Source: Sterolibacterium sp964437515
GTDB taxonomy: Bacteria; Pseudomonadota; Gammaproteobacteria; Burkholderiales; Rhodocyclaceae
Direction of reading: 5' to 3'
Assembly (NCBI GenBank): GCA_964437515.1
Contig: CAYTHB010000028.1
Span: 1 to 34,041 of the forward strand
Length of the DNA stretch: 34,041 nt
Under the pieces are notes generated by a model, which saw only the letters and a program-made list of their open reading frames with translations, searched no databases and had not been told where the DNA came from. How positions within the stretch are numbered: position 1 is the stretch's first letter; each line of letters begins with the position of its first letter. Positions 23,016 to 30,976 of the stretch are shown piece after piece. The translations under genes and the position numbers were made by a program.

Positions 23016-25637
23016 TCAAAGCCGTTGCTCAACCCAGCCTTTGACTGAAGCTAGGGCAGTCGCCAGATTTTCAGGTTGCGTACCGCCAGCTTGTGCCATA
23101 TCTGGGCGACCGCCACCTTTGCCGCCGACTTGCTGGGCAACGACATTAACCAGCTCGCCCGCCTTCACCTTGGTGTTGATATCGCTGGTCACCCCGGCAA
23201 TCAAAGCCACCTTGCCATCAACGACACTACCCAGCACGATGGCTGCACTGCCCAGCTTGTCCTTGAGCTTGTCGAGTGTGTCGCGCAAAGCCTTGGCATC
23301 CGCACCTTCGAGCAAAGCAGCAAGCACCTTGCTGCCTTTGAGTTCAATGGCCTGACCAATAAGATCATCACCCTGCGAAGCCGCCAATTTGGACTTCAGA
23401 CGCGCCAACTCTTTCTCCAGAGCGCGCGTTCCCTCCAGCAAACTAGCCACCCGCGCCGCTGCATCATGTGCGGGTGCTTTAACTTGTGCGGCAACATCCG
23501 CCAGTTGGGCATCCAGTTGCTGAATGAATTCAAGTGCGCCCTCACCCGTTACGGCTTCAACGCGACGGATGCCTGCGGCCACACCGCCTTCGGCAACGAT
23601 CTTGAACAGACCGATATCACCCGTGCGCTTAACGTGCGTGCCGCCACACAGTTCGGTCGAATAACCACCCATGCCGATGACGCGCACTTCATCACCATAT
23701 TTTTCACCGAACAGTGCCATCGCGCCTGCGCCAATCGCATCGTCATAGCCCATGAGCTGTGCACTGACATCTACATTACGACGAATCTCGCGATTGACCA
23801 GTGCTTCGATACGCACGATTTCAGCCGCCGTCAGCTGTTGCGGATGCGAGAAGTCAAAGCGCGTGCGGTTGGCATCGACCAAAGATCCCTTCTGTTGCAC
23901 ATGCGTGCCTAGCACTTCGCGCAATGCGGCATGGAGCAGATGGGTCGCCGAGTGATTCCACTGGGAACGGCAGCGTTGCGCCGCATTCACCCGCGCTACG
24001 ACCTTCTCGCCTACCGCCAAGGTGCCTGCCTTCAAAATACCTTGATGACCAAACACATCCGCCTGAATTTTCTGCGTATCTGACACCTCAAACAACGTCG
24101 TGCACACCGAGCCACGCACCAGCTCGCCGCTATCGCCCACCTGGCCACCCGATTCGGCATAGAACGGCGTGGTATCAAGCACCACGATGCCCCCCTCACC
24201 CGCATTAAGCTGATTGACCCGCTGACTATCACGATACAAAGCCAGCACCGTGGCTTCTTCTTCCAGCGACTCGTATCCTTTGAACGCGGTACTCTTGCCG
24301 TCGTAATCCACGCTGCCCTTCATCTTGAAACTAGAGGCGGCGCGCGCCATTTCACGCTGCCGTTCCATCGCTGCATTGAAGCCCGCCTCGTCAATCGCCA
24401 CTTCACGCTCGCGGCAGATATCTGCGGTCAAATCCAGCGGGAAACCGTGGGTATCGTAGAGTTTGAAAGCGGTATCGCCATCGAGTGTTTGCAACCCTGG
24501 TTTGAGCGCGGCTTCCAGGATGTCCATGCCATGCTCGATGGTTTCGCCAAAGCGTTCTTCCTCCTGGCGCAACACTGCCGCCACCCGCGCCTGTTGCGCC
24601 AGCAAATCGGGGTAGGCCTGCCCCATCGCCAAACACAAATCGTCAACCAGTTTGTAGAAGAACGGTTGCTTCTGGCCGAGTTTGTAACCATGACGAATCG
24701 CACGACGGATGATGCGACGCAACACATAACCGCGTCCGTCCGAACCAGGAATGATGCCATCCAGCACCATGAACGAGCAGGCACGGATGTGATCGGCAAT
24801 CACCTTCAGAGAATTATTGGCCAGATCCTTGCAATGCGTTTCACGCGCTGCGGCCTTAATGAGCTGCTGGAACAGGTCGATTTCATAATTGCTATGCACA
24901 TGCTGCAACACGGCCGCAATCCGCTCCAGTCCCATGCCCGTATCGACACTGGGCTTGGGCAAGGGATGCAGAACGCCTGCTTCGTCGCGATTGAACTGCA
25001 TGAACACCAGATTCCAGATTTCGATATAGCGGTCGCCGTTTTCGTCAGGCGATCCCGGAGGTCCGCCCCAGACATCCGCGCCGTGATCGAAAAAGATTTC
25101 GCTACACGGCCCACACGGCCCAGTATCCGCCATCTGCCAGAAGTTGTCAGACGCATATTTCGCGCCCTTGTTATCACCGATACGAATGATGCGCTCAACA
25201 GGTACGCCGACTTCCTTCGCCCAGATGTCATATGCCTCATCATCTTCGGCATATACCGTGACCCACAATTTTTCAGCGGGCAACTGATAAACCTGGGTCA
25301 GCAGCTCCCAAGCATACTGAATCGCATCGCGCTTGAAATAATCGCCAAAGCTGAAATTCCCCAGCATCTCGAAAAACGTGTGATGACGTGCGGTGTAACC
25401 GACGTTCTCCAGATCGTTATGCTTGCCACCCGCCCGCAGGCTGCGCTGCGAAGACGTGGCACGCGTGTAGGCGCGCTTGTCCTTGCCGGTAAATACGTCT
25501 TTGAACTGCACCATGCCCGAATTGGTAAACAACAGGGTGGGATCGTTACCCGGCACCAGCGAACTGGAGGCAACGATGGTGTGGCCTTTCGAGGCAAAAA
25601 AATCGAGGAATTTTTGGCGGATTTCAGCACTATTCAT
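23016..25637 (-). CDS. alaS: Alanine-tRNA ligase
   Basis: Charges tRNA-Ala and hydrolyses mischarged Ser/Gly-tRNA-Ala. The 873-residue length is standard. The N-terminal class II catalytic domain is present (FFASKGHTIVASSSLVPGND, RHHTFFEMLGNFSFGDYFK, DTGMGLERI). So is the editing domain with its zinc-site motifs HSATHLLH and CGGTHV, and the C-terminal DHHA1 domain ends with the glycine-rich GGKGGGRPDMAQAGG. The ATG at 25637 gives the normal N-terminus MNSAEIRQKFLDFF. It diverges from the 80-residue gene at 25993 across a 355-base intergenic region. A long frame on the opposite strand is only its shadow. Confidence 0.98.
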   Translation of the reverse strand: MNSAEIRQKFLDFFASKGHTIVASSSLVPGNDPTLLFTNSGMVQFKDVFTGKDKRAYTRATSSQRSLRAGGKHNDLENVGYTARHHTFFEMLGNFSFGDYFKRDAIQYAWELLTQVYQLPAEKLWVTVYAEDDEAYDIWAKEVGVPVERIIRIGDNKGAKYASDNFWQMADTGPCGPCSEIFFDHGADVWGGPPGSPDENGDRYIEIWNLVFMQFNRDEAGVLHPLPKPSVDTGMGLERIAAVLQHVHSNYEIDLFQQLIKAAARETHCKDLANNSLKVIADHIRACSFMVLDGIIPGSDGRGYVLRRIIRRAIRHGYKLGQKQPFFYKLVDDLCLAMGQAYPDLLAQQARVAAVLRQEEERFGETIEHGMDILEAALKPGLQTLDGDTAFKLYDTHGFPLDLTADICREREVAIDEAGFNAAMERQREMARAASSFKMKGSVDYDGKSTAFKGYESLEEEATVLALYRDSQRVNQLNAGEGGIVVLDTTPFYAESGGQVGDSGELVRGSVCTTLFEVSDTQKIQADVFGHQGILKAGTLAVGEKVVARVNAAQRCRSQWNHSATHLLHAALREVLGTHVQQKGSLVDANRTRFDFSHPQQLTAAEIVRIEALVNREIRRNVDVSAQLMGYDDAIGAGAMALFGEKYGDEVRVIGMGGYSTELCGGTHVKRTGDIGLFKIVAEGGVAAGIRRVEAVTGEGALEFIQQLDAQLADVAAQVKAPAHDAAARVASLLEGTRALEKELARLKSKLAASQGDDLIGQAIELKGSKVLAALLEGADAKALRDTLDKLKDKLGSAAIVLGSVVDGKVALIAGVTSDINTKVKAGELVNVVAQQVGGKGGGRPDMAQAGGTQPENLATALASVKGWVEQRL

Positions 25638-25992
25638 GGCGCAGTCACTAACGCTAAGATTGGAACACGGAAAAAATACGAAGGATGTCGATTTTAGCGT
25701 GAAACCGCACCTTTCACCTTGCAGCGCTTCCTGAGGTACTAAATTTCTGTGTTACCACCTCATCAGCGCATAAGCGAACAAAAAATCGAAAATTCATTTT
25801 GTGCAGCTCATCACACAGAGTGACAAAGTTCACGAATATCTACATGTGAATTCATTGACGGCTGAAATCTCTTTCCTCATAATCGACTCAGCCCTTTCGC
25901 GTTTCAAACGCACACGGTGTAGAGCGTGACATGAAGGCTTACGTTGTGCCAAAAGCACAACAACTACTCAAAACTGACTGGAGGCAACAACC
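25638..25992. other. Divergent intergenic region between alaS and the 80-residue gene
   Basis: No gene is seen. On the plus side it holds a good sigma70 promoter (25855-25883) and a 5' untranslated region of about 100 bases with a perfect hairpin (GTTGTGC-CAAAA-GCACAAC, 25943-25961). On the alaS side there is an inverted repeat GTGAAA/TTTCAC (about 25700-25718) and a weak -10 (TAAAAT on the minus strand near 25691-25696). Confidence 0.6.
25855..25883 (+). promoter_or_regulatory. Sigma70-type promoter for the 80-residue gene
   Basis: -35 TTGACG (25855-25860), 17-base spacer, -10 CATAAT (25878-25883); each hexamer has one mismatch to consensus. The transcript would start near 25890 and carry an untranslated leader of about 100 bases with a stable 7-bp hairpin. 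Confidence 0.65.
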
Positions 25993-26235
25993 ATGGCGAC
26001 GGACAACTCTTCCAACAACCAGGAACGACGGCAAAACCCTGAAAATCGTCAGATTTTCGAAGGTGTTTATGACCGAGTCGAACCTTTCCTTGACCCTGAC
26101 AATACCTGGGCAGGATTGCCTCTCGAACCTTTGGCCTACAATGTATTGCGTGAAAAATATCCCGACATGTCCGAAGAGGAACTCAACGCCTATTTTGCAG
26201 CTGCCAAGCGTGTTTTCGGGGAACGCAAATCCTGA
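25993..26235 (+). CDS. Unidentified small acidic protein (80 residues)
   Basis: I do not recognise the family. The protein is soluble-looking, with no signal peptide or membrane segment. A polar N-terminus rich in Asn, Gln and Arg (about 1-20) is followed by IFEGVYDRVEPFLDPDNTW, then GLPLEPLAYNVLREKYPDM, and a helical C-terminal part, SEEELNAYFAAAKRVFGERK. There are no cysteines or obvious catalytic motifs; it could be a small helical regulator or adaptor. That it is a real gene is well supported: GGAGG (25980-25984) 8 bases before the ATG, a good promoter upstream and an intrinsic terminator 21 bases after the stop. It is monocistronic, divergent from alaS and convergent with the phosphodiesterase gene. 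Confidence 0.8.
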   Translation: MATDNSSNNQERRQNPENRQIFEGVYDRVEPFLDPDNTWAGLPLEPLAYNVLREKYPDMSEEELNAYFAAAKRVFGERKS

Positions 26236-26256
26236 AACCCCTTTTGATATTGCGCA

Positions 26257-26286
26257 CAATAAAGCCCGCTCTTGCGGGCTTTATTG
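26257..26286. terminator. Bidirectional terminator between convergent genes
   Basis: CAATAAAGCCCGC and GCGGGCTTTATTG form a perfect 13-bp stem with loop TCTT, between the 80-residue gene (+) and the phosphodiesterase gene (-). It can serve both. Confidence 0.9.
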
Positions 26287-26307
26287 TTTCCAATGATGTA
26301 CAGCCTT

Positions 26308-27078
26308 TCAAGCAACCCGATCGATACGGTCACTAAACACAGCCGCCACACCCGCCTTGAATAAGCGCTGCGCCTCATCCAGATGATTGACGGTATAACA
26401 GGCGACAGGCACACCTGCTGCCCGAATTTCGCCAAGCCGTTCCAATTCCAGTAAACGGCTCGAACAATGCAGGCTATGACAAGCCAGCCGTTTCAACCGG
26501 GCAGCCCAGTCATCAGGAACCGATTCAACGAGCAAAGCCCGTGCAGGCGCAACGATTCTTGGCGGCAGACTTGCCATATACGCAGCGTCTAATGCTTCTG
26601 AAGAAAAGGATGAGAGCAGCAAATCAGGAGGCTGAACGCACTGCCCTCCCCGTTTTTCGCCTTCTGATAAAAAAGCCTTCACCACCTGTGCAACCGTTTC
26701 ACCCGTCTGACGGTCTTGGCCTGTTGCCGGTTTGATTTCAATATTGGCAGCCAACCCCAGCATACGGCAGGTTTCCAATGCCTTCTGGAAAGTCGGCAAG
26801 GGCTCGCCTGAAAAGGCAGGATGATGACGCACACCAGCATCTAGCCTACCTAACTGTGCTGCTGTATGTGCAGCGACAGCCCCCTGTCCGTTGGTTGTAC
26901 GCTCCAGCGTTTCGTCGTGAATCAATACAGGCACGCCATCAGCGCTCAACATCACATCGAACTCAACGGCACGAACACCCATGCGCGCAGCCACATACAA
27001 TCCCGCCAGCGTATTTTCAGGCGCCAGTACTCCGCCACACCGATGCGCAATCACGCGCGGATAAATCCAGCCTGTCAT
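26308..27078 (-). CDS. ugpQ: Glycerophosphodiester phosphodiesterase
   Basis: Hydrolyses glycerophosphodiesters (deacylated phospholipids) to glycerol-3-phosphate and an alcohol. The 256-residue TIM-barrel protein has the GDPD signatures: AHRCGGVLAPENT near residue 10 (catalytic His, then Glu), VEFDVMLSADGVPVLIHDETLERTTNG split over about 38-66 (metal-binding Glu-x-Asp and second catalytic His), and NIEIKP near 120. No signal peptide is seen, so it is the cytoplasmic UgpQ type rather than periplasmic GlpQ. The ATG at 27078 is preferred; the longer frame would need a TTG at 27123. Neither has a strong ribosome binding site. ompA-like and mtaD genes lie upstream on the same strand but a terminator separates them. 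Confidence 0.9.
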   Translation of the reverse strand: MTGWIYPRVIAHRCGGVLAPENTLAGLYVAARMGVRAVEFDVMLSADGVPVLIHDETLERTTNGQGAVAAHTAAQLGRLDAGVRHHPAFSGEPLPTFQKALETCRMLGLAANIEIKPATGQDRQTGETVAQVVKAFLSEGEKRGGQCVQPPDLLLSSFSSEALDAAYMASLPPRIVAPARALLVESVPDDWAARLKRLACHSLHCSSRLLELERLGEIRAAGVPVACYTVNHLDEAQRLFKAGVAAVFSDRIDRVA

Positions 27079-27159
27079 TATTAATCGCGATCGTTTCAAT
27101 TTCTGATTAGCGTGATGTAACAACTCTAATTTTGGTATTTCACATCAAACACAAGCCAA

Positions 27160-27186
27160 AAAAAGCCCTGCAGATGCAGGGCTTTT
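27160..27186 (-). terminator. Intrinsic terminator of the OmpA-family gene
   Basis: On the minus strand AAAAGCCCTGCA and TGCAGGGCTTTT form a 12-bp stem with a 2-base centre, followed by more T residues. It lies about 34 bases past the OmpA-family stop. Confidence 0.92.
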
Positions 27187-27219
27187 TCACAACATGAAGC
27201 AGAAAGTATCCGGCTGATC

Positions 27220-27879
27220 TTATTTCGAGCCGATCACTTCGATATTGACGCGACGATCCGGCTGCAGACAAGCGACCAGTGTCTTGGTCTTTTTATTGCC
27301 CTTGCAGTCTTCTGCCTTGGTTACCGGCTGGCTCTTGCCCTTGCCGCTGGCATCGATACGGTTTGCATCCACGCCTTTGCTAACCAGATATTCCTTGACG
27401 CTGGCAGCACGACGCTCGGAGAGCTTCTGGTTGTAGGCATCTTTACCCAGACGATCGGTATGACCCACGGCGAGGATCACTTCGATATTCAGCTCTTTGC
27501 TCTTTGAAGCGAGTTCATCGAGCTTGGCCTGGCCTTCAGGACGCAATGTTGCCTTGTCGAAATCAAACAGGGCATCTGCAGCCAGGGTGATCTTCTGGGC
27601 GACAGGCTTCGGTGCCGGAGCAGCAGGCGCAGCAACGCGTGCCGGAGGAGCAACCTTAGGTGCGGGTGCTTCGGCCTTTTTCACCAGATCGGCATCACAT
27701 TCTTCAATGGCCATCGCCGGTGTCCAGCGATCGGTACGCCAGCAAAGATCGAAACCACTACGCGCGACCTTGCCACGGGTATCAAACATATAGCCATCGT
27801 TATCGGGAACTTGCGCCATCGCGATGGAAGACATACCCAGCGCAGCAAACAGCGCAATTTTTGAAATCGTTTTATTCAT
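27220..27879 (-). CDS. OmpA-family outer-membrane protein (peptidoglycan-binding C-terminus)
   Basis: A 219-residue exported protein: signal peptide (MNKTISKIALFAALGMSSIAMA), a short N-terminal part with two cysteines (FDLCWRTDRW, EECDADL), a Pro/Ala-rich linker, and a C-terminal OmpA-like domain at about 95-218. That domain has LFDFDKATLRPEG, VGHTDRLGKDAYNQKLSERRA and RVNIEV, the residues that bind diaminopimelate of peptidoglycan. It lacks the 8-strand beta barrel of true OmpA. The N-terminal GYMFDTRGKVARSGFDLCWRT pattern is a common betaproteobacterial OmpA-like type. AAGGAG lies 5 bases before the second of two adjacent ATGs, so I start there (27879). It is closed by its own terminator and probably abundant. 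Confidence 0.92.
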   Translation of the reverse strand: MNKTISKIALFAALGMSSIAMAQVPDNDGYMFDTRGKVARSGFDLCWRTDRWTPAMAIEECDADLVKKAEAPAPKVAPPARVAAPAAPAPKPVAQKITLAADALFDFDKATLRPEGQAKLDELASKSKELNIEVILAVGHTDRLGKDAYNQKLSERRAASVKEYLVSKGVDANRIDASGKGKSQPVTKAEDCKGNKKTKTLVACLQPDRRVNIEVIGSK

Positions 27880-28014
27880 CATGACTCCTTAATTAAAAAA
27901 TAGAAACAGCCTGAACCATAACAACCAAAAAATCAGCAAACTAACCGAAAGAAAAGAATTTTTACAGTCGTATCGCCATACTTGCGCGTTGCTTTATCAC
28001 TCATTACTAAGCAA

Positions 28015-29352
28015 TTACATTCTGAGTTTATCCGTTTCAAGCAAATTATTTTGCCACAATCTTGCCATGTCAATCAATTCAGCTTGCTCGATATCCAGTA
28101 GTCTTCCATCATTCATGCGTTGTTTTCCCGCAACCCAGACATGGCTGACCTGCTCACGCCCCATGACATGGACAAGATGGGTCGCAGGGTCAAAACAAGG
28201 CTGAATCCACGCATCATCGAGCCGGATGGCACAAATATCCGCCTGTTTTCCCGGAATCAGCGATCCGATCCTATCCTCCAGCCCCAAAGCCGCTGCACCT
28301 TCCAGCGTCGCCATGCGCAAGGCAGTGTGCGCATCAAGAACAGCCGCATCACCACTCGTTCCTTTGGCCAGGAGTGCTGCGTAATTCATTTCTCGAAACA
28401 TATCCAAACGGTTATTGCTGGCGGCGCCATCGGTTCCCAGCCCAACACGCACCCCTGCCTGAAGTAACTGTGCGACGGGCGCAATACCACTGGCCAGCTT
28501 GAGATTGGAAACGGGACAATGGGCAATACGAACGGCATTCAAGGACAGCAGCTCGATTTCAGAAGGCTCCAGATGAACCGCATGGACGGCAATCAGTTGC
28601 GGGCTTAGCAGACCTAAACGACGCAAACGTTCCAATGGACGCACGCCATACTGTTTCAGGCTTTCTGCAATTTCGGCTTGTGTTTCATGAACATGCACAT
28701 GAATGGGTGCATCGATCTGCGCTGCCAGCATGGCCACCTGTTCAAAGCTCTGGTCGCTGACAGTGTAAGGGGCATGAGGTGCCATGCAGAATGACAACAG
28801 AGGTTCATCGCGATAGACATCGCGTGTTGCCAATCCCTTCGCCAGATAATCATCGGCATCCTTGGCATAAGCCGTAGGTAACTCCACCGTCAGAATACCG
28901 AGCGCGGCACGCATTCCGAGCCGCAAAGCGGCTTCGGCGGTCGCCTCGGGATAAAAATACATGTCGTTGAAGCAGGTGATGCCTCCACGCAGCATTTCGG
29001 CACACGCCAGCAAACTGCCATCCCGCACGAATTTCGGACTGACGTGCCGCGTCTCTGCCGGCCAGATGTGATGATGAAGCCAGTCCATCAAGGGAAGATC
29101 GTCGGCATACCCCCGCAACAAGGTCATCGCCGCATGCGTATGTAAATTGACCAGGCCAGGCATCAATACATGATGTGGCAAACTCACGGTTTCTCGCGCC
29201 CGATACCGGCGACGTGCGGTCGTTTGTGGCAGCAGATCGAGAATGACATCGCCTTTGACCACCAAGGCATGACGTTCCAGCACATGGCCATGCGGTTCGA
29301 CCGGAATAATCCATCGCGCCTCGATGAGGGTATCGACTTCTGTGACTTCCAT
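28015..29352 (-). CDS. mtaD: 5'-methylthioadenosine/S-adenosylhomocysteine deaminase (TRZ/ATZ family)
   Basis: Metal-dependent amidohydrolase that deaminates MTA and SAH to inosyl products, part of clearing by-products of SAM use. The 445-residue protein has the metal ligands of the family: NLHTHAAM, HVHVHETQ, a histidine in AVHAVHLEP and the aspartate in GLGTDGAASNN. The N-terminus DTLIEARWIIPVEP is typical of betaproteobacterial members. The ATG at 29352 has no ribosome binding site. A TTG at 29376 in frame has GGGAG 9 bases upstream, so the true start could be there (453 residues). An intrinsic terminator lies only 18-42 bases upstream of these starts. Substrate assignment is by family; other deaminases of this superfamily (e.g. 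guanine, chlorohydrolase-like) are less likely. Confidence 0.88.
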   Translation of the reverse strand: MEVTEVDTLIEARWIIPVEPHGHVLERHALVVKGDVILDLLPQTTARRRYRARETVSLPHHVLMPGLVNLHTHAAMTLLRGYADDLPLMDWLHHHIWPAETRHVSPKFVRDGSLLACAEMLRGGITCFNDMYFYPEATAEAALRLGMRAALGILTVELPTAYAKDADDYLAKGLATRDVYRDEPLLSFCMAPHAPYTVSDQSFEQVAMLAAQIDAPIHVHVHETQAEIAESLKQYGVRPLERLRRLGLLSPQLIAVHAVHLEPSEIELLSLNAVRIAHCPVSNLKLASGIAPVAQLLQAGVRVGLGTDGAASNNRLDMFREMNYAALLAKGTSGDAAVLDAHTALRMATLEGAAALGLEDRIGSLIPGKQADICAIRLDDAWIQPCFDPATHLVHVMGREQVSHVWVAGKQRMNDGRLLDIEQAELIDMARLWQNNLLETDKLRM

Positions 29353-29376
29353 TATGTTGGGATCGTCATTGAGCAA

Positions 29377-29837
29377 AATCGCCTACTCCCAGTAAAAAAC
29401 CCCGCCGAAGCAGGGTTGAAAAGTGGACAATCCACAGACTTACATCAGTCGACTGCAACAACGATCTGCGCCGCTCCGGCAATCATTTCTTCTTATTGAT
29501 CACATGGCTGACATCTCATCCCCGAGTAACACAACACCAAAAAAATCATAGATATCGTGAAACTCAGCGTGAGCATCCACACTCAATGCGATCTCTCCCC
29601 CTCCCAACAAAACAGAGAAATAGCGTACTCAAGACAATGAGAACAATGTACGCCATCAGAATTGGGACGCATTTGAGCATAAAAATTAGCGGTGTTCAAT
29701 GCCAGAAATTTTTACACCTTAAGTCAAGTTCCCATTGGCAGCGCCGCCCCTGTTTCACATCATCGTGAAATATAATGGACAGTTGCCCCTGCCACCCTGC
29801 ACTCTGCCACTCTGCAAAACCGCAGCACTTTCGTCGC
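29377..29837. other. Long intergenic region between mtaD and alr, with leader-like signals
   Basis: No established gene is seen in about 460 bases. On the minus strand (towards mtaD) there is an A/G-rich ribosome-binding-like stretch GGGAGGGGGAG (29595-29605). A short frame from a TTG near 29587 follows (reads SVDAHAEFHDIYDFF, about 27 codons), then a 13-codon frame (MIAGAAQIVVAVD), a small hairpin GTGGA-TTG-TCCAC, and finally an intrinsic terminator just before mtaD. This looks like a leader or small-RNA transcript. The alr side shows no strong promoter. Confidence 0.45.
29394..29417 (-). terminator. Intrinsic terminator immediately upstream of mtaD
   Basis: Read on the minus strand, AACCCTGC-TTCG-GCGGGGTT forms an 8-bp stem (one G-T wobble) with a stable TTCG loop, followed by TTTT. 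It ends only 18 to 42 bases before the possible mtaD starts, and no established gene lies behind it on this strand. It may be an attenuator for mtaD or the end of a small RNA. Confidence 0.75.
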
Positions 29838-30959
29838 ATGTCACGACCTATCCAAGCCCATATTGATCTGGCAGCCTTGCGCCACAACTTCATCGTTGCC
29901 CAAACCTACGCCGGTGCGGCCTCGGTCTGGGCGGTGCTCAAGGCCAATGCCTATGGTCACGGTCTGGCGCGCTGTGCCTCTGCCCTGGCGCCATGTATGC
30001 GCAACCATGATGGCATGGCTCTGGTCGAAATCGAAGGTGCCATTGCATTACGCGAGTCTGGCATACGCCATCCGATTCTGCTTCTTGAAGGCTTTTACGA
30101 ACCTGACGAAATCCCTTTGATGGCTGAGTATCAGCTGATTCCAACGCTGCATTGCCTGGAACAGGTCCACACATTGATTCAGACCGCGCTCCCTGTGAAG
30201 ATGCCGGTGCATCTGAAACTCAATACCGGCATGAACCGTCTGGGATTGACGCAGGATGAGTTCACGCTCGCGCTGACTTTGCTCAAGGCTTCCCGTCAGA
30301 TCAGCAGCATCACCCTCATGACGCATTTTTCGGATGCCGATTGCGTCCCTGACGGTGAAGGAATTGCGATGCAGATGCAACGACTTCATCATTTATTGCA
30401 CGCGGCAGGCAACCCCGATCTTCCCTTAAATCTTGCCAATTCTGCCGCACTGATACGTTATCCGGAGATACGCGGAAATTCTTTTTATCAGGCACGTCCT
30501 GGCATCATGCTCTATGGCGGCTCGCCTTTTCCCGAACAGCAAACCGCCACGGAACTTGGATTGCAGCCCGTCATGACACTCGAAAGCGAACTCATCGCCG
30601 TTCGCCACATCGTTGCGGGTGATCGTGTGGGATACAGCGGTGCTTTCACAGCGCAAGAGCCCATGCGTATCGGCATTGTGGCTTGTGGCTATGCCGATGG
30701 CTATCCCCGCCACGCCCCCACGGGAACACCCGTGCTGGTCGATGGACAACGCACACGCACGCTGGGTCGCGTTTCAATGGACAAACTTTGTATCGATCTG
30801 ACCGCCATGCCACATATCACTCAGGGGGCGCGTGTCGTCCTTTGGGGAAAAGGCTTGTCTGCCGATGAGATTGCCTCCGCTGCGAACACGATCAGCTATG
30901 AGCTTTTCTGCGCACTCGCAGCACGCGTCCCCATCACGGCCAGTGCCATCGAACATTAA
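29838..30959 (+). CDS. alr: Alanine racemase
   Basis: PLP-dependent interconversion of L- and D-alanine for peptidoglycan. The 373-residue protein has the PLP-binding K35 in VLKANAYGHG, the THFSDAD-type barrel segment, and the catalytic tyrosine in RVGYSGAF near residue 260. The C-terminal beta domain contains GRVSMDKLCIDLT. The ATG at 29838 matches the family N-terminus (RPIQAHIDLAALRHN); an upstream ATG at 29775 would add 21 unlikely residues. gcvT begins 17 bases after the stop, so alr appears to head a transcript running into the glycine cleavage genes, an unusual partnership. Confidence 0.95.
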   Translation: MSRPIQAHIDLAALRHNFIVAQTYAGAASVWAVLKANAYGHGLARCASALAPCMRNHDGMALVEIEGAIALRESGIRHPILLLEGFYEPDEIPLMAEYQLIPTLHCLEQVHTLIQTALPVKMPVHLKLNTGMNRLGLTQDEFTLALTLLKASRQISSITLMTHFSDADCVPDGEGIAMQMQRLHHLLHAAGNPDLPLNLANSAALIRYPEIRGNSFYQARPGIMLYGGSPFPEQQTATELGLQPVMTLESELIAVRHIVAGDRVGYSGAFTAQEPMRIGIVACGYADGYPRHAPTGTPVLVDGQRTRTLGRVSMDKLCIDLTAMPHITQGARVVLWGKGLSADEIASAANTISYELFCALAARVPITASAIEH

Positions 30960-30976
30960 CCCCACTCATCACTCGA

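Noticed and set aside
24447..25697. Long open frame (416 codons) on the plus strand
   Set aside because: Shadow of alaS caused by codon-position GC bias; the alaS product matches the family throughout.
29401..29500. SAH riboswitch upstream of mtaD
   Set aside because: A GGAGCGGCGCAG stretch on the minus strand recalls the conserved core, but the pairing AGGCTCG segment and pseudoknot partner are missing.
30960..30976. Glycine riboswitch before gcvT
   Set aside because: Only 17 bases lie between alr and gcvT, too short for an aptamer.
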